A stretch of 32,488 nt of DNA from Saprospiraceae bacterium (GCA_013214355.1 JABSSL010000012.1:132921-165408); one strand, 5' to 3'. Positions 16,937 through 25,035 are shown, numbered from the stretch's first letter. The notes: generated by a model not told the origin, from the sequence alone. A program made the numbers and translations.

Positions 16937-18070
16937 ATGGAAGATCGCATTGAGAAATGGCGGATGATACTCGGGGAGAAATCTGATCCTGACCAAGATG
17001 TTCGTTTGGATAAGGAGCTAAAAGCCATGGATCGGGTCCTGGATGCCTTATACGATAGCGAAAGAAAGAAGGGACTCGGTAAGTCTTCTCCGAATGTGAA
17101 TCGCTGGTTGGGGGATATCCGGAGGTACTTTCCGACTTCCATGGTGCAGTTGATGCAAAAGGATGCATTAGAGCGCTTGCAGCTGGACCAAATGTTGCTA
17201 GAGCCAGAGTTGTTGGAGAGTGTAGAAGCAGATGTGGAGCTGGTAGGGACCTTGTTATCGCTGAAGAATGTGGTGCCGGAGAAAACCAAAGAAACAGCGC
17301 GTATCGTAGTGCGCAAAGTAGTCGAAGCCCTAGAAAAAAAGTTGCGCCATCCCATGCGCCAGGCCTTGCACGGGAGCCTCAACCGTTCGATGCACAACCG
17401 CCGACCTAAGTTCAAGGATATTAACTGGCAGCGTACGATACAACTAAACTTAAAGCACTATCAACCCAGTCTAAAAGCGATCATCCCCGAGCAATTACGC
17501 GGCTATGGCCGTCAGAGTCGGCAATTGAGTGAAGTGATGCTATTGGTGGATCAAAGTGGTTCGATGGCGACTTCAGTTGTATATGCGGGAATACTAGGAT
17601 GTATCATGGCTTCCTTGCGTTCACTTAAAACGAGAATGGTTGTTTTTGATACCAGTGTAGTGGATCTTACCGATCACTTAAACGATCCAGTGGATCTGCT
17701 TTTTGCTACTCAGCTAGGAGGGGGAACCGATATTAATCGGGCCCTAACTTATATTACTCCCTTTGTAACGTCTCCTTCCGATACCATACTGGTGCTGATT
17801 AGTGATTTGTTTGAAGGTGGAAATCAAAGAGAAATGATCCAACGCCTGGCTAGCTTGCGCGCTAGTGGAGTTCAAGTGATCAGTCTACTCGCTTTAAATG
17901 ACCAAGGAGCGCCGAATTTTGATAAAGCTATTGCCGCGCACTTGGCGCAGCTGGATATCCCAACTTTTGCCTGTACGCCGGATCTGTTTCCTGAACTGAT
18001 GGCTAGCGCCTTGAAAAAGGAAGATCTACACCTCTGGCTAGGGCGGCATGGAGTAGTCCGTAAGAATTAA
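16937..18070 (+). CDS. VWA domain protein of the CoxE/VWA-containing family
   Basis: This 377-residue cytoplasmic protein has an N-terminal helical, charged region (about 1-190) and a C-terminal von Willebrand A domain. The metal-ion-dependent adhesion site is complete: Asp205-x-Ser207-x-Ser209 in LLVDQSGSM, Thr264 in GGGTDINRAL and Asp290 in VLISDLFEGG. Proteins of this kind normally work with MoxR-type AAA ATPases in metal insertion or assembly of complexes. Here no such ATPase is adjacent: the next gene is deoC and the upstream gene is a divergent methyltransferase. It either acts with a partner encoded elsewhere or is a remnant of a larger cluster. The reading frame is intact. Confidence 0.85.
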   Translation: MEDRIEKWRMILGEKSDPDQDVRLDKELKAMDRVLDALYDSERKKGLGKSSPNVNRWLGDIRRYFPTSMVQLMQKDALERLQLDQMLLEPELLESVEADVELVGTLLSLKNVVPEKTKETARIVVRKVVEALEKKLRHPMRQALHGSLNRSMHNRRPKFKDINWQRTIQLNLKHYQPSLKAIIPEQLRGYGRQSRQLSEVMLLVDQSGSMATSVVYAGILGCIMASLRSLKTRMVVFDTSVVDLTDHLNDPVDLLFATQLGGGTDINRALTYITPFVTSPSDTILVLISDLFEGGNQREMIQRLASLRASGVQVISLLALNDQGAPNFDKAIAAHLAQLDIPTFACTPDLFPELMASALKKEDLHLWLGRHGVVRKN

Positions 18071-18159
18071 GGTAGCGACTTGCTGTATGAGATTATGCTG
18101 GCTGTTGGTAAGCGAAAAAATTCTTATCTTGCGGTGGCAAAAGAGCCTGAAAAATTTAG

Positions 18160-18822
18160 ATGAATTTATCCAACTTTTTTGACCATACCCTCTTACGTCC
18201 AGATTGTACGCTGGCAGATATTAAAAAACTTTGCACAGATGCTGTCGAATATGGATTCGCAGCAGTATGTGTCCCTCCCTATTTTGTAGGTCGTGCCTCC
18301 CAGTTCGTTCAAGATAAACCTGTAAAAGTTGCTACGGTGATCGGTTTCCCGATGGGATATACCACTACAGTAGCAAAAGTAGAAGAGATCAAGCGAGCAA
18401 TTGATGATGGGGTAGACGAGTTAGACGTGGTAATTAATGTAGCGGCGGTAAAGAGTGGAAATTGGAAGGATGTCCAGAGCGATCTAGATCGTATGATTAC
18501 CGCAGCGCATTTGAAGCGTAAATCGATCAAAGTGATCCTTGAGACTGGCCTATTGACCGATGAAGAAATACAGCAAGTTTGTACGATTTGTCGAGAACTA
18601 CAGCCGGATTTCGTCAAAACGTCGACGGGGGTGAACGGTGAGGGCGCAACGGTGAGAGTGGTTAAAATGTTGGCTACGGCTTTAGGTAAAGATATTAAGA
18701 TCAAAGCCTCGGGAGGTATTCGGACACCGGAAGAAGCCTTACGACTGATCGATGCTGGAGCAAGTAGAATAGGAGCCTCCAGCAGTGTTAGAATTATCAA
18801 GGATTATTTGGCTAGCCAATAA
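18160..18822 (+). CDS. deoC: Deoxyribose-phosphate aldolase
   Basis: DeoC splits 2-deoxyribose 5-phosphate into glyceraldehyde 3-phosphate and acetaldehyde, feeding deoxynucleoside carbon into glycolysis. The 220-residue protein is the short bacterial form. It carries the proton-relay Asp89 (VDELDVVINV), the Schiff-base Lys153 in FVKTSTG and the second Lys182 in IKASGGIRT, and has the expected phosphate-binding Gly-rich end (RIGASSS). It starts 89 bases after the VWA gene and is followed within 63 bases by the SPOR-like gene; a shared transcript with the latter is possible, but no functional tie is known. No other nucleoside catabolism genes lie in the window. Confidence 0.96.
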   Translation: MNLSNFFDHTLLRPDCTLADIKKLCTDAVEYGFAAVCVPPYFVGRASQFVQDKPVKVATVIGFPMGYTTTVAKVEEIKRAIDDGVDELDVVINVAAVKSGNWKDVQSDLDRMITAAHLKRKSIKVILETGLLTDEEIQQVCTICRELQPDFVKTSTGVNGEGATVRVVKMLATALGKDIKIKASGGIRTPEEALRLIDAGASRIGASSSVRIIKDYLASQ

Positions 18823-18885
18823 TGATCCTGTCCAGAAGAGCATTAATACTTCAGCATTTTTGTTGAGGGTATAAATAATAACATC

Positions 18886-19305
18886 ATGACTGGTTCTCAA
18901 ACAAAATTAGGCCTAACGCTCGTTCTCTTTTTCCTTTTTGCAGGGCTATCCGTTAGCTATGCTCAGAATACTATCACTGTGACGGAGGGGCCAAAGATCT
19001 CAGAATTGATGAATCGCTTCACAGAATTGAATAAGGCTAAAGGAACAATCTCTGGCTGGCGTATTCAAATCTTAGCGACTACAGATTTTCAAAAGATGGA
19101 ATCTTCCAGAGCTACTTTTCGCTACCGCTATCCTAATATTCCGGTAGATTGGAGAGACTCTAAGCCATTTTACCAATTAAGAGCAGGGGCTTTTGCCACA
19201 AAATTGGAAGCTTTACGTATTAAACACATATTGAGCCAAGACTATGCCGGCTTATATCTCGTTAGAGATGATATTCGGCCTAGTGAATTGGTCAATGCCT
19301 ACTAA
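18886..19305 (+). CDS. Exported SPOR-like domain protein
   Basis: This is a small exported protein of 139 residues. A signal peptide covers about 1-26 (GLTLVLFFLFAGLSVSYAQ). The rest has the pattern of one SPOR domain, which binds denuded glycan strands of peptidoglycan: strand-forming GWRIQILATTDFQKME near 55-70, then KPFYQLRAGAFATKLEALRI with the Gly-Ala-Phe turn and LSQDYAGLYLVRDDI at the end. The bases 3' of it hold a palindrome, and rodA follows 172 bases later, so a cell-wall role fits its context, though SPOR proteins are dispersed in these genomes and the pairing may be chance. Confidence 0.75.
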   Translation: MTGSQTKLGLTLVLFFLFAGLSVSYAQNTITVTEGPKISELMNRFTELNKAKGTISGWRIQILATTDFQKMESSRATFRYRYPNIPVDWRDSKPFYQLRAGAFATKLEALRIKHILSQDYAGLYLVRDDIRPSELVNAY

Positions 19306-19363
19306 CCCTTTTCTATTCAATCAATCATTAGATCCTTCTTCGACAAATCTTGTAGACGATCAT

Positions 19364-19424
19364 AAAATGAAACGAAAAAGCACCCACTGACGATCACTGT
19401 CAGCAAAGCGTTGAATTTCATTTT
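19364..19424. repeat. Imperfect palindrome upstream of rodA
   Basis: AAAATGAAA (19364-19372) pairs exactly with TTTCATTTT (19416-19424), and an inner CTGAC/GTCAG pair (19387-19391 and 19399-19403) shares the same midpoint near 19394. The region between is loosely complementary. It lies 53 bases before the rodA start and could act in the leader, as an operator, or be a short dispersed element. Confidence 0.45.
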
Positions 19425-19477
19425 TGAGTGTCTTGAAACACGAGATTTATAGAAGAACCAATTAGATATAGACGTGT

Positions 19478-20902
19478 ATGGGGATGAGGACGACTGGTCC
19501 GTCTTCGGGCTTTCGGAATTTCGATCGTAGTATTTTTGGTCTTTTCTTGGCCTTAAATGCGATAGGTTGGCTTATGGTCTTTACCGTTGGCTATAAGGAT
19601 GGTTATGTTGGCGGCGTAAGCGCCTTCTTCAGTACTCCCGCGGGTAAGCAAACCTTATGGATTGGAATTGCTACCGTGGTGTTCCTGATTGTTATTATTA
19701 TCGATTGGAAATTTTGGCCCACCTTTGCCTATCCCATATTTATAGGATCGCTGGTCGCCCTGGCCTTAGTTTTGGTGCTAGGGTCGGAGATCAAAGGAGC
19801 TAAATCCTGGTTTACCTTTGGAGGATTTTCATTTCAGCCTTCTGAATTGGCCAAGTTTGGTGCTTGCTTAGCTATGGCGGCTTTTATGAGTAACTATAGC
19901 ACCAACTTAAAGCAAGCCAGGTCCCAGATTATTGCGCTAGGTATAATGACTGTACCTATGGGGCTGATCCTTTTGCAGCCGGATGCAGGTTCTGCCTTGG
20001 TTTTTGGTGGCTTCCTATTCTTATTCTACCGAGAGGGCTTGCCTTCTACCTATTACCTCGTAGGGGCATTTTCGGCGACTATGCTGCTGATTGGTTTTGT
20101 CTATCCGGTACATTCGACCGTACTAGGTATGGCATGGCTAGCCCTGATCATTCTAGCCTTTTCTCTGAAGGCAAGAATGTGGTGGCTGCTACTAGCCTTA
20201 AGCGTTTCAATCATTGGATATCTTGCTTATCAAGATGAAGACTCCACTTATTTTTATCCCATCCTTATTACTACCGGATCATTGTTGTTGATTTACTTGG
20301 GGGCGATGTATCGGGAAAAGAAAACAAGAATGGCTAGTCTGGTGATGGCAGCCATGGTATATGGGGCAGTGATAAGTTTCGGAGCGAGTTATGTCTTTAA
20401 CTCTGTATTAAAGCGTCACCAGCAGAATCGAATCACTAGCTGGTTGAATCCTAGTCAAGCAGATGCAGATGCTAAGTACAACTTGATTCAATCCAAAATG
20501 GCTATTGGATCAGGGGGGGCAACGGGAAAGGGGTTCCTAAACGGAACGATGACTAAGTTAGACTTTGTACCTGAGCAATACACCGATTTCATTTTCTGTA
20601 CAGTAGGGGAAGAACAGGGCTTTATTGGCAGCTTTAGTATCATTATACTATTTCTTCTTTTACTCTTGCGAATTGTTACGGTGGCAGAGCGACAGCGCTC
20701 GAATTTTTCCAGGCATTATATGTATGGGGTGGCAGGGATAATGTTTGTCCACTTCTTCATTAATATTGGAATGACTATGGGACTGATGCCCATTATTGGT
20801 ATTCCTTTACCCTTTATCAGCAAAGGAGGGTCTTCTCTGTTGGGTTTTACGGCAATGATTGCGGTACTGCTAAAGCTGGACGGGAATAGATATAAGATTT
20901 AG
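19478..20902 (+). CDS. rodA: Rod shape-determining peptidoglycan glycosyltransferase RodA
   Basis: RodA is the SEDS-family polymerase that extends glycan strands during lateral wall growth, usually with a partner class B penicillin-binding protein. The 474-residue protein has about ten or more membrane helices and the family marks: WFTFGGFSFQPSELAKF near 111-127, LLQPDAGSALVFG near 165-177, HQQNRITSWLNP and IQSKMAIGSGGATGKGF in the large loop, VPEQYTDFIFCTVGEEQGF, and GIPLPFISKGGSSLLGF near the end. It is somewhat longer than most RodA because of extra hydrophobic helices in the middle. The ATG at 19478 is followed by another two codons later; either could serve. The penicillin-binding protein partner is not next to it here. 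A strong terminator follows. Confidence 0.93.
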   Translation: MGMRTTGPSSGFRNFDRSIFGLFLALNAIGWLMVFTVGYKDGYVGGVSAFFSTPAGKQTLWIGIATVVFLIVIIIDWKFWPTFAYPIFIGSLVALALVLVLGSEIKGAKSWFTFGGFSFQPSELAKFGACLAMAAFMSNYSTNLKQARSQIIALGIMTVPMGLILLQPDAGSALVFGGFLFLFYREGLPSTYYLVGAFSATMLLIGFVYPVHSTVLGMAWLALIILAFSLKARMWWLLLALSVSIIGYLAYQDEDSTYFYPILITTGSLLLIYLGAMYREKKTRMASLVMAAMVYGAVISFGASYVFNSVLKRHQQNRITSWLNPSQADADAKYNLIQSKMAIGSGGATGKGFLNGTMTKLDFVPEQYTDFIFCTVGEEQGFIGSFSIIILFLLLLLRIVTVAERQRSNFSRHYMYGVAGIMFVHFFINIGMTMGLMPIIGIPLPFISKGGSSLLGFTAMIAVLLKLDGNRYKI

Positions 20903-20923
20903 GTTAAAGGTCAAGCAAAAAAG

Positions 20924-20965
20924 AAAGGCCTTGAAGGAGTAACGAACCTTCAAGGCCTTTTTATG
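20924..20965. terminator. Strong bidirectional terminator between rodA and blaR1-like gene
   Basis: AAAGGCCTTGAAGG (20924-20937) pairs perfectly over 14 bases with CCTTCAAGGCCTTT (20947-20960) across a nine-base loop. A-rich sequence precedes it and T-rich sequence follows, so it should stop transcription from both of the convergent genes that flank it. Confidence 0.9.
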
Positions 20966-20981
20966 TGAGATTCAAATTACC

Positions 20982-23900
20982 TTATCGAGCCGCTCGGGCA
21001 CTGATAAAACTGATGAGTTCTTTACTGCCATTTTCCTTAGCCAATTCCAATACACTTAGACCATTGGATGTTCGGGCGTTAATATTGGCCTTACGTTCTA
21101 CCAAAAGCTTAACGATTGGAAGATGATTATTTTCCACAGCTTCCATCAGGGGCGTCCATCCTTGATGCTCTTGACGTTTGTCGGATTTCACATCGTATAC
21201 AATCTGTGAGACTGTCTCATTAATGTTAGCACCATTGTCTAAAAGCAAACGTACGACCTCTTCTTCTTCTTCATGAACTGCCTCGAATAATGCTGTCCAT
21301 CCTTTCTGGATGCGTGAAATCATCTTGTTCGAATTGAAATGTGTCCATTCTAAGTTGGCTTTTGCATTGACATCTGCCCCTTCTTTGATTAATATCCGAG
21401 CAATTTCCACTCGTCCTTCATCAGCAGCCTCCATTAGGGTGGTGTAACCGTTCTCTTTAGTTCGGTTTACGTCGGCCCCCTTGTTGACCAAGTATTGAAC
21501 AATATCAGTATGTCCTTCATCGATAGCTTCCATTAGTGGTGTCCAGGCATCCGGGCTAGTGCCATTTACGTCAGCTCCTTTGCTTACCAGTAATTTGACT
21601 ATTTCTCTCTCTCCGTCATCAATAGCCGCTGTCAAGGGAGAGTGGCCACTTTCAGTTGGAAGGTTCACATCCGCTCCTTTTTGGATTAAGTACTCAACGA
21701 TGTCCATGTGCCCTTCATCGGCCGCTTCCATAAGTGGGGTATGGCCATGACCATTAGCTTGATTTACATCGGATCCTTGTTCCACATAGAGTTTTACCAG
21801 ATCGAGATGCCCCTCGTCAATGGCTTCGAGGAAAGCCGACCAACCGGAAGAACCTTGAGCTGTGGGTTTAGCTCCTTTATTTAGTAACAGTCGGGTAATA
21901 GCAAGGTTCCCTTCGTCGGCGGCTTCCATCAAAGCAGTGTGCCCACCCTTAGTTTGTGCATGCACATTTGCTCCTTTGGCCAATAGTAGTTCGGCAATTT
22001 CTACGCTTCCTTCGTCGATGGCTTCCATGAGCGGGGTGTAACCATTTTCACCTCCTTGGTTGACGTCAGCTCCTCTGTCAAGCAGTAGCTGCACCATTTC
22101 AAGATGGTGTTCATCAATAGCTTCTTTCAATGGCGTATGATGACCATACACAGCATTAGCATCCATTCCTTTATCTAGGAGGAGTTTTACAATTTCGATA
22201 TTTCCTTCATCGATCGCCTCCAAGAAAGCATTCCAACCATGTTTGTTGGTAGCCTTAATATCTGCTCCCCGATCAAGTAGGAGTCTTACGGCCTCAGGAT
22301 TACTGGCATCGGCAGCTTCCATAAGCGGCGTGTAGCCGTCATTGTTAGTTCTATTAGGATCTGCCCCATTCTCAATTAGTAGCTTAGCAATGTCCATGTG
22401 CCCTTCATCGATTGCTTCCATTAATGGGGTGTGGTGTCCAGATACCTGATTTACATCAGCCCCTTTGTCGATGAGCATGCGAACGATCTCGATGTGTCCT
22501 TCATCAATGGCTTCCATGAATACATCCCAACCATGTTTGGTTTTTGCGTCTACCTTGGCTCCCTTTTCCATCAAGAGTTTAGCTATTTCTCCATAGCCTT
22601 CGTCTACGGCAACCATTAGGGGAGTGTATCCATCTCTGGTCGCGGCATTAACCTCGGCACCTTTGTCTAGGAGGAGCTTAACGATATCCATATGTCCTTC
22701 ATCGGCAGCTTCCATTAAGGGGGTCCATCCATCTTTCGTCGCATCATTTACTTTGGCACCTTTGTCTAGCATGAACTTAACCAATTCCATATTACCGTCA
22801 TCGATGGCACCTAGAAGCAGGTCAAGCTCGCTATTTTCTTCGGCAGGTATGCTCGGAGCAATCTCAATGGAATTGTTAGCTTCTTCCTCCTGAGTATCTT
22901 CGCGTTCATCTTCTAATTCCTCGGCATCATTCGGCATGTAGGCATTATCGGTAATCGTTGGAAGGTCCTGGAGAGGCTCTTCCTCAGTAGTTGTAGTTGT
23001 TGGTTCCTCTTGTACAATGGCTGGGGGTTCGTTCAATTGTAAAAAGGAAGGAGTACCGAATGCATTTACGGCGATGGCGAATAAGCCCACCACCAAAATC
23101 ATGGCAGTAACAAAGCCTTCGCGGAAATCAGCAAAGACGGTTGGCTGATTAAATAGTCGTTTTATTCTATCGTTGAATTTATATTTTATACCAGTGAAAG
23201 CCATAGCTGGGAGTTTTGGGTTGATTTCTTGTTCTTTTAATAAGATTAAGGTTCTAGCGTAATTGCCGGTTTCACCCGTGATGGCAATTACCATGTCGTC
23301 ACAACAGTTCTCACGTTCGTTTCTAATCGTAGCCGACATCCACCAGATAGCTGGATGATAGAAGAATAGAATATCAATCAAAGTCTGCAGTACATTGACC
23401 AGATAATCATTCCGCTTAATGTGGGCTAATTCGTGCAAAAGTATGGCCTCGACTTGCTGCTGGCTCAAACCACTAAGTAATTGAGCGGGGAGCAGAATGG
23501 CGGGCCGAAAAATGCCAATGGCTAATGGTGTTAACACTTTATAGGAGGCCAAAAAGGCCACTTTCTTTTTGAGTTGAAGCTGTTCTTTTAGTCTTTCTCC
23601 TTGCTCTAACCAGGAAGCTGGAAGTAACTCGGTCCGATAGGATCTTAAGCGCTGAATGTAGGCCAAGCTGCCTAGAAAACGGAGCAATAACACGACTACT
23701 CCGAGCATCCAAAGTGTGACAATCAGTGGGAGGTGTTGGCTAAAATATTGTTTGGCCTGCAATAACAGGTTTGTTTGATACGAGTTTTCTACAACGGAGG
23801 ATTCTTTGGTATCAATAGCTTTTAATTCGGGGGGAGCACTTGACTCAGGCTCGAGGATCGGAGTGGAATCCTCAGCCATAACCTGGGCCTGGGTCTCAAT

Positions 23901-24143
23901 TTGAGCCAAGCTTATATCCTCAGGGTTGTACAAAAGAGAAAAGGTGACTAAGGTAGCAGAGGCAAAGAGTCCAAAGGCAATAACGGCGATAAAATACCGC
24001 GACTTACTCGAATAGCTGTGCGTTAGAACTAGAACAATCCCCAAAAGGATGGCAAAGAGGGCACCTTGCCATAGGGCATGAATTAAGGTCCAACCTAGTG
24101 CTGAAATGAGTTCTTCGGAGAGCAGGTGATCAACAGTTTTCAT
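20982..24143 (-). CDS. BlaR1-like M56 membrane metallopeptidase with C-terminal ankyrin array
   Basis: This 1053-residue protein joins a BlaR1/MecR1-type M56 peptidase to a long ankyrin array. Two helices lie near 18-41 and 50-71, a third at 139-162 and a fourth at 344-362. The zinc motif HELAH (237-241) and a downstream Glu in NERENCCDD sit between the third and fourth helices, facing the cytoplasm in BlaR1 topology. After the fourth helix come a Thr/Glu-rich acidic linker (about 370-437) and roughly 18 ankyrin repeats to the C-terminus, where BlaR1 would have a penicillin-binding sensor. By that topology the repeats are periplasmic. It overlaps blaI by four bases (ATGA), so translation is coupled. 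Expected function: sensing a periplasmic signal and cleaving the BlaI-like repressor. Confidence 0.9.
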   Translation of the reverse strand: MKTVDHLLSEELISALGWTLIHALWQGALFAILLGIVLVLTHSYSSKSRYFIAVIAFGLFASATLVTFSLLYNPEDISLAQIETQAQVMAEDSTPILEPESSAPPELKAIDTKESSVVENSYQTNLLLQAKQYFSQHLPLIVTLWMLGVVVLLLRFLGSLAYIQRLRSYRTELLPASWLEQGERLKEQLQLKKKVAFLASYKVLTPLAIGIFRPAILLPAQLLSGLSQQQVEAILLHELAHIKRNDYLVNVLQTLIDILFFYHPAIWWMSATIRNERENCCDDMVIAITGETGNYARTLILLKEQEINPKLPAMAFTGIKYKFNDRIKRLFNQPTVFADFREGFVTAMILVVGLFAIAVNAFGTPSFLQLNEPPAIVQEEPTTTTTEEEPLQDLPTITDNAYMPNDAEELEDEREDTQEEEANNSIEIAPSIPAEENSELDLLLGAIDDGNMELVKFMLDKGAKVNDATKDGWTPLMEAADEGHMDIVKLLLDKGAEVNAATRDGYTPLMVAVDEGYGEIAKLLMEKGAKVDAKTKHGWDVFMEAIDEGHIEIVRMLIDKGADVNQVSGHHTPLMEAIDEGHMDIAKLLIENGADPNRTNNDGYTPLMEAADASNPEAVRLLLDRGADIKATNKHGWNAFLEAIDEGNIEIVKLLLDKGMDANAVYGHHTPLKEAIDEHHLEMVQLLLDRGADVNQGGENGYTPLMEAIDEGSVEIAELLLAKGANVHAQTKGGHTALMEAADEGNLAITRLLLNKGAKPTAQGSSGWSAFLEAIDEGHLDLVKLYVEQGSDVNQANGHGHTPLMEAADEGHMDIVEYLIQKGADVNLPTESGHSPLTAAIDDGEREIVKLLVSKGADVNGTSPDAWTPLMEAIDEGHTDIVQYLVNKGADVNRTKENGYTTLMEAADEGRVEIARILIKEGADVNAKANLEWTHFNSNKMISRIQKGWTALFEAVHEEEEEVVRLLLDNGANINETVSQIVYDVKSDKRQEHQGWTPLMEAVENNHLPIVKLLVERKANINARTSNGLSVLELAKENGSKELISFISARAAR
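20985..22832 (-). repeat. Ankyrin-coding tandem repeat tract
   Basis: The DNA for the ankyrin repeats recurs with a period of about 96-99 bases. On the plus strand the phrase CTTCATCGATAGCTTCCAT and close variants (complement of the codons for MEAIDEG) mark each unit. Codons vary between copies, so the tract is not a recent uniform expansion. Two inserted segments interrupt it near the 3' end of the gene (residues around 937-955 and 986-1002). Confidence 0.85.
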
Positions 24144-24532
24144 TTCTTTTGTGTTTTTTCCATTTGATCGATATAATCTTTCAATTGGTTTAAATCAGAT
24201 TGGGTAGCGTCATAATTACCCAAGGCGCGCATGACGAGTTTCAAAGCTGAACCTCGGAATGTCTTGTTAAGAAATCGATCAAGTAAAACATCTTGTGTCT
24301 CTTCCTCCGCAATCGCCGCTTGATAGATGTGTTTACGGCCTTGCGCTTCTCGTTTGAGCATTCCTCGCTCAAACATGACTTGCATCGTCTTTAAAGTGGT
24401 GGTGTAACGCACCTCTTTACGCTGCTCCAAGTCCTCGTGGATCTGCTTCACCGTAGAGGGGCCATGCTTCCATAAAAACTGTAGAATCTCCAATTCCGAA
24501 GGAGTCGGATTGGTCTTTTCTTCTTTAGACAT
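24140..24532 (-). CDS. blaI: BlaI/MecI/CopY-family transcriptional repressor
   Basis: This 130-residue repressor has the winged-helix N-terminus of the family: LEILQFLWKHGPSTVKQIHE (about 14-33) is helix-turn-helix-like, followed by the wing segment VRYTTTLKTMQVMFERGMLK. The C-terminal part (about 70-130) is helical and should form the dimer, with a putative cleavage region before it. In characterised systems the cognate membrane peptidase triggers cleavage of the repressor and opens the operon. Here the peptidase gene is directly downstream with an ATGA overlap. Three matching palindromes sit at its own promoter, so autoregulation is strongly suggested. No beta-lactamase gene is adjacent, so the regulated target may be something else. 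Confidence 0.95.
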   Translation of the reverse strand: MSKEEKTNPTPSELEILQFLWKHGPSTVKQIHEDLEQRKEVRYTTTLKTMQVMFERGMLKREAQGRKHIYQAAIAEEETQDVLLDRFLNKTFRGSALKLVMRALGNYDATQSDLNQLKDYIDQMEKTQKK

Positions 24533-24539
24533 AGTCTAT

Positions 24540-24555
24540 TACGATTTTTCTCGTA
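24540..24555. promoter_or_regulatory. blaI: BlaI-type operator, proximal (O1)
   Basis: TACGA-TTTTTC-TCGTA has the same TACGA-N6-TCGTA layout as the next two sites. It begins eight bases upstream of the blaI start codon and lies downstream of the -7 box, so a bound repressor would cover the transcript start. Confidence 0.75.
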
Positions 24556-24556
24556 G

Positions 24557-24588
24557 CAAAGATGTACGATTTGAATCGTAATAGCAAA
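24557..24588 (-). promoter_or_regulatory. blaI: Predicted blaI promoter (Bacteroidota type)
   Basis: Read on the minus strand, TTTG (24585-24588) and CATCTTTG (24557-24564) are 20 bases apart. The first matches the -33 TTTG and the second the -7 box TAnnTTTG at seven of eight positions. The resulting leader would be short, about 20-25 bases. Confidence 0.65.
24565..24580. promoter_or_regulatory. blaI: BlaI-type operator, middle (O2)
   Basis: TACGATTTGAATCGTA is a perfect 16-base palindrome. It occupies most of the spacer between the -33 and -7 boxes, so occupancy would block RNA polymerase. Confidence 0.8.
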
Positions 24589-24592
24589 TTTT

Positions 24593-24612
24593 ATTACGAT
24601 AAAAATCGTAAT
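24593..24612. promoter_or_regulatory. blaI: BlaI-type operator, distal (O3)
   Basis: ATTACGAT-AAAA-ATCGTAAT is a perfect eight-base inverted repeat sharing the TACGA-N6-TCGTA core. Its midpoint is 30 bases from that of O2 and O2's is 25 bases from O1's. It lies just upstream of the -33 box. Confidence 0.8.
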
Positions 24613-25035
24613 AAAAGCTGTGGGCTAACTTTTAATGTTTGAAATACAGTAAGTTGTGCTTTGGGATTAGATGAGATTTTGGGCTTTGAGTAGTAAGGTT
24701 TGGAATCTTCGCCTTGCTAGAAAATCAGTCTTTTTCAAGAATAAATAGCGGAAGAATTGTAAAGGCGGATGATATTCTGTAAATTAGAAGCCTTCTTAGA
24801 TGGGAACTTTGCGCCTCTTTTTCACAATTCCTGTAAACTCCTGGATTAGTATTACACATTAGTTGAAGGTAAAAGATTGGTATAAGAACAGCTGTCCTTA
24901 GCGGCCACAGGTATTTTCCTTGTCTTCAAGGAAAGTTCAGGCGTTGAAGGTCGGAAACAGAACCCTATTTTTCATTGAGACGAATCGGGAAGGGGAGTGA
25001 TTTGCCTGCCTTTCCCTCTAAACACCATTTAACCA
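24613..25035. other. Gene-free divergent region before protease-like gene 1
   Basis: This 423-base stretch carries no plausible gene. It holds a palindrome at 24754-24830 (GAATTGT/ACAATTC arms around AGAAG-C-CTTCT), a perfect hairpin TTTCCTTG-TCTT-CAAGGAAA at 24915-24934, and the segment 24812-24850 that recurs before protease-like gene 2. The promoter of gene 1 must lie here but is not resolved by eye. Confidence 0.6.
24754..24830. repeat. Short foldback in the divergent region
   Basis: GAATTGT (24754-24760) pairs with ACAATTC (24824-24830), and the AGAAG-C-CTTCT core (24786-24796) shares the midpoint near 24791. The intervening arms (AAAGGCGG against CGCCTCTTTTT inverted) are loosely complementary. 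Confidence 0.4.

Noticed and set aside
16924-17415. Long minus-strand frame of 163 codons inside the VWA gene
   Set aside because: It is Ser/Thr/Arg-rich with no motif, and lies entirely opposite a gene with a complete VWA metal site.
18070-18160. Bacteroidota promoter before deoC (TATCTTGC as -7 box)
   Set aside because: No TTTG lies at the right distance upstream, so the match is not better than chance.
18309-18800. Minus-strand frame of 163 codons inside deoC
   Set aside because: Low-complexity composition and full overlap with a clearly recognised enzyme; it is an antisense shadow.
20985-22832. CRISPR-like regular repeats
   Set aside because: The period of about 99 bases matches ankyrin codons in one open frame, and there are no unrelated spacers.
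20982-24532. Beta-lactam resistance locus
   Set aside because: BlaI and an M56 protein are present, but the penicillin-binding sensor is absent and no stand-alone beta-lactamase is adjacent; the serine hydrolase at 11763-14714 is a wall-turnover fusion far away.
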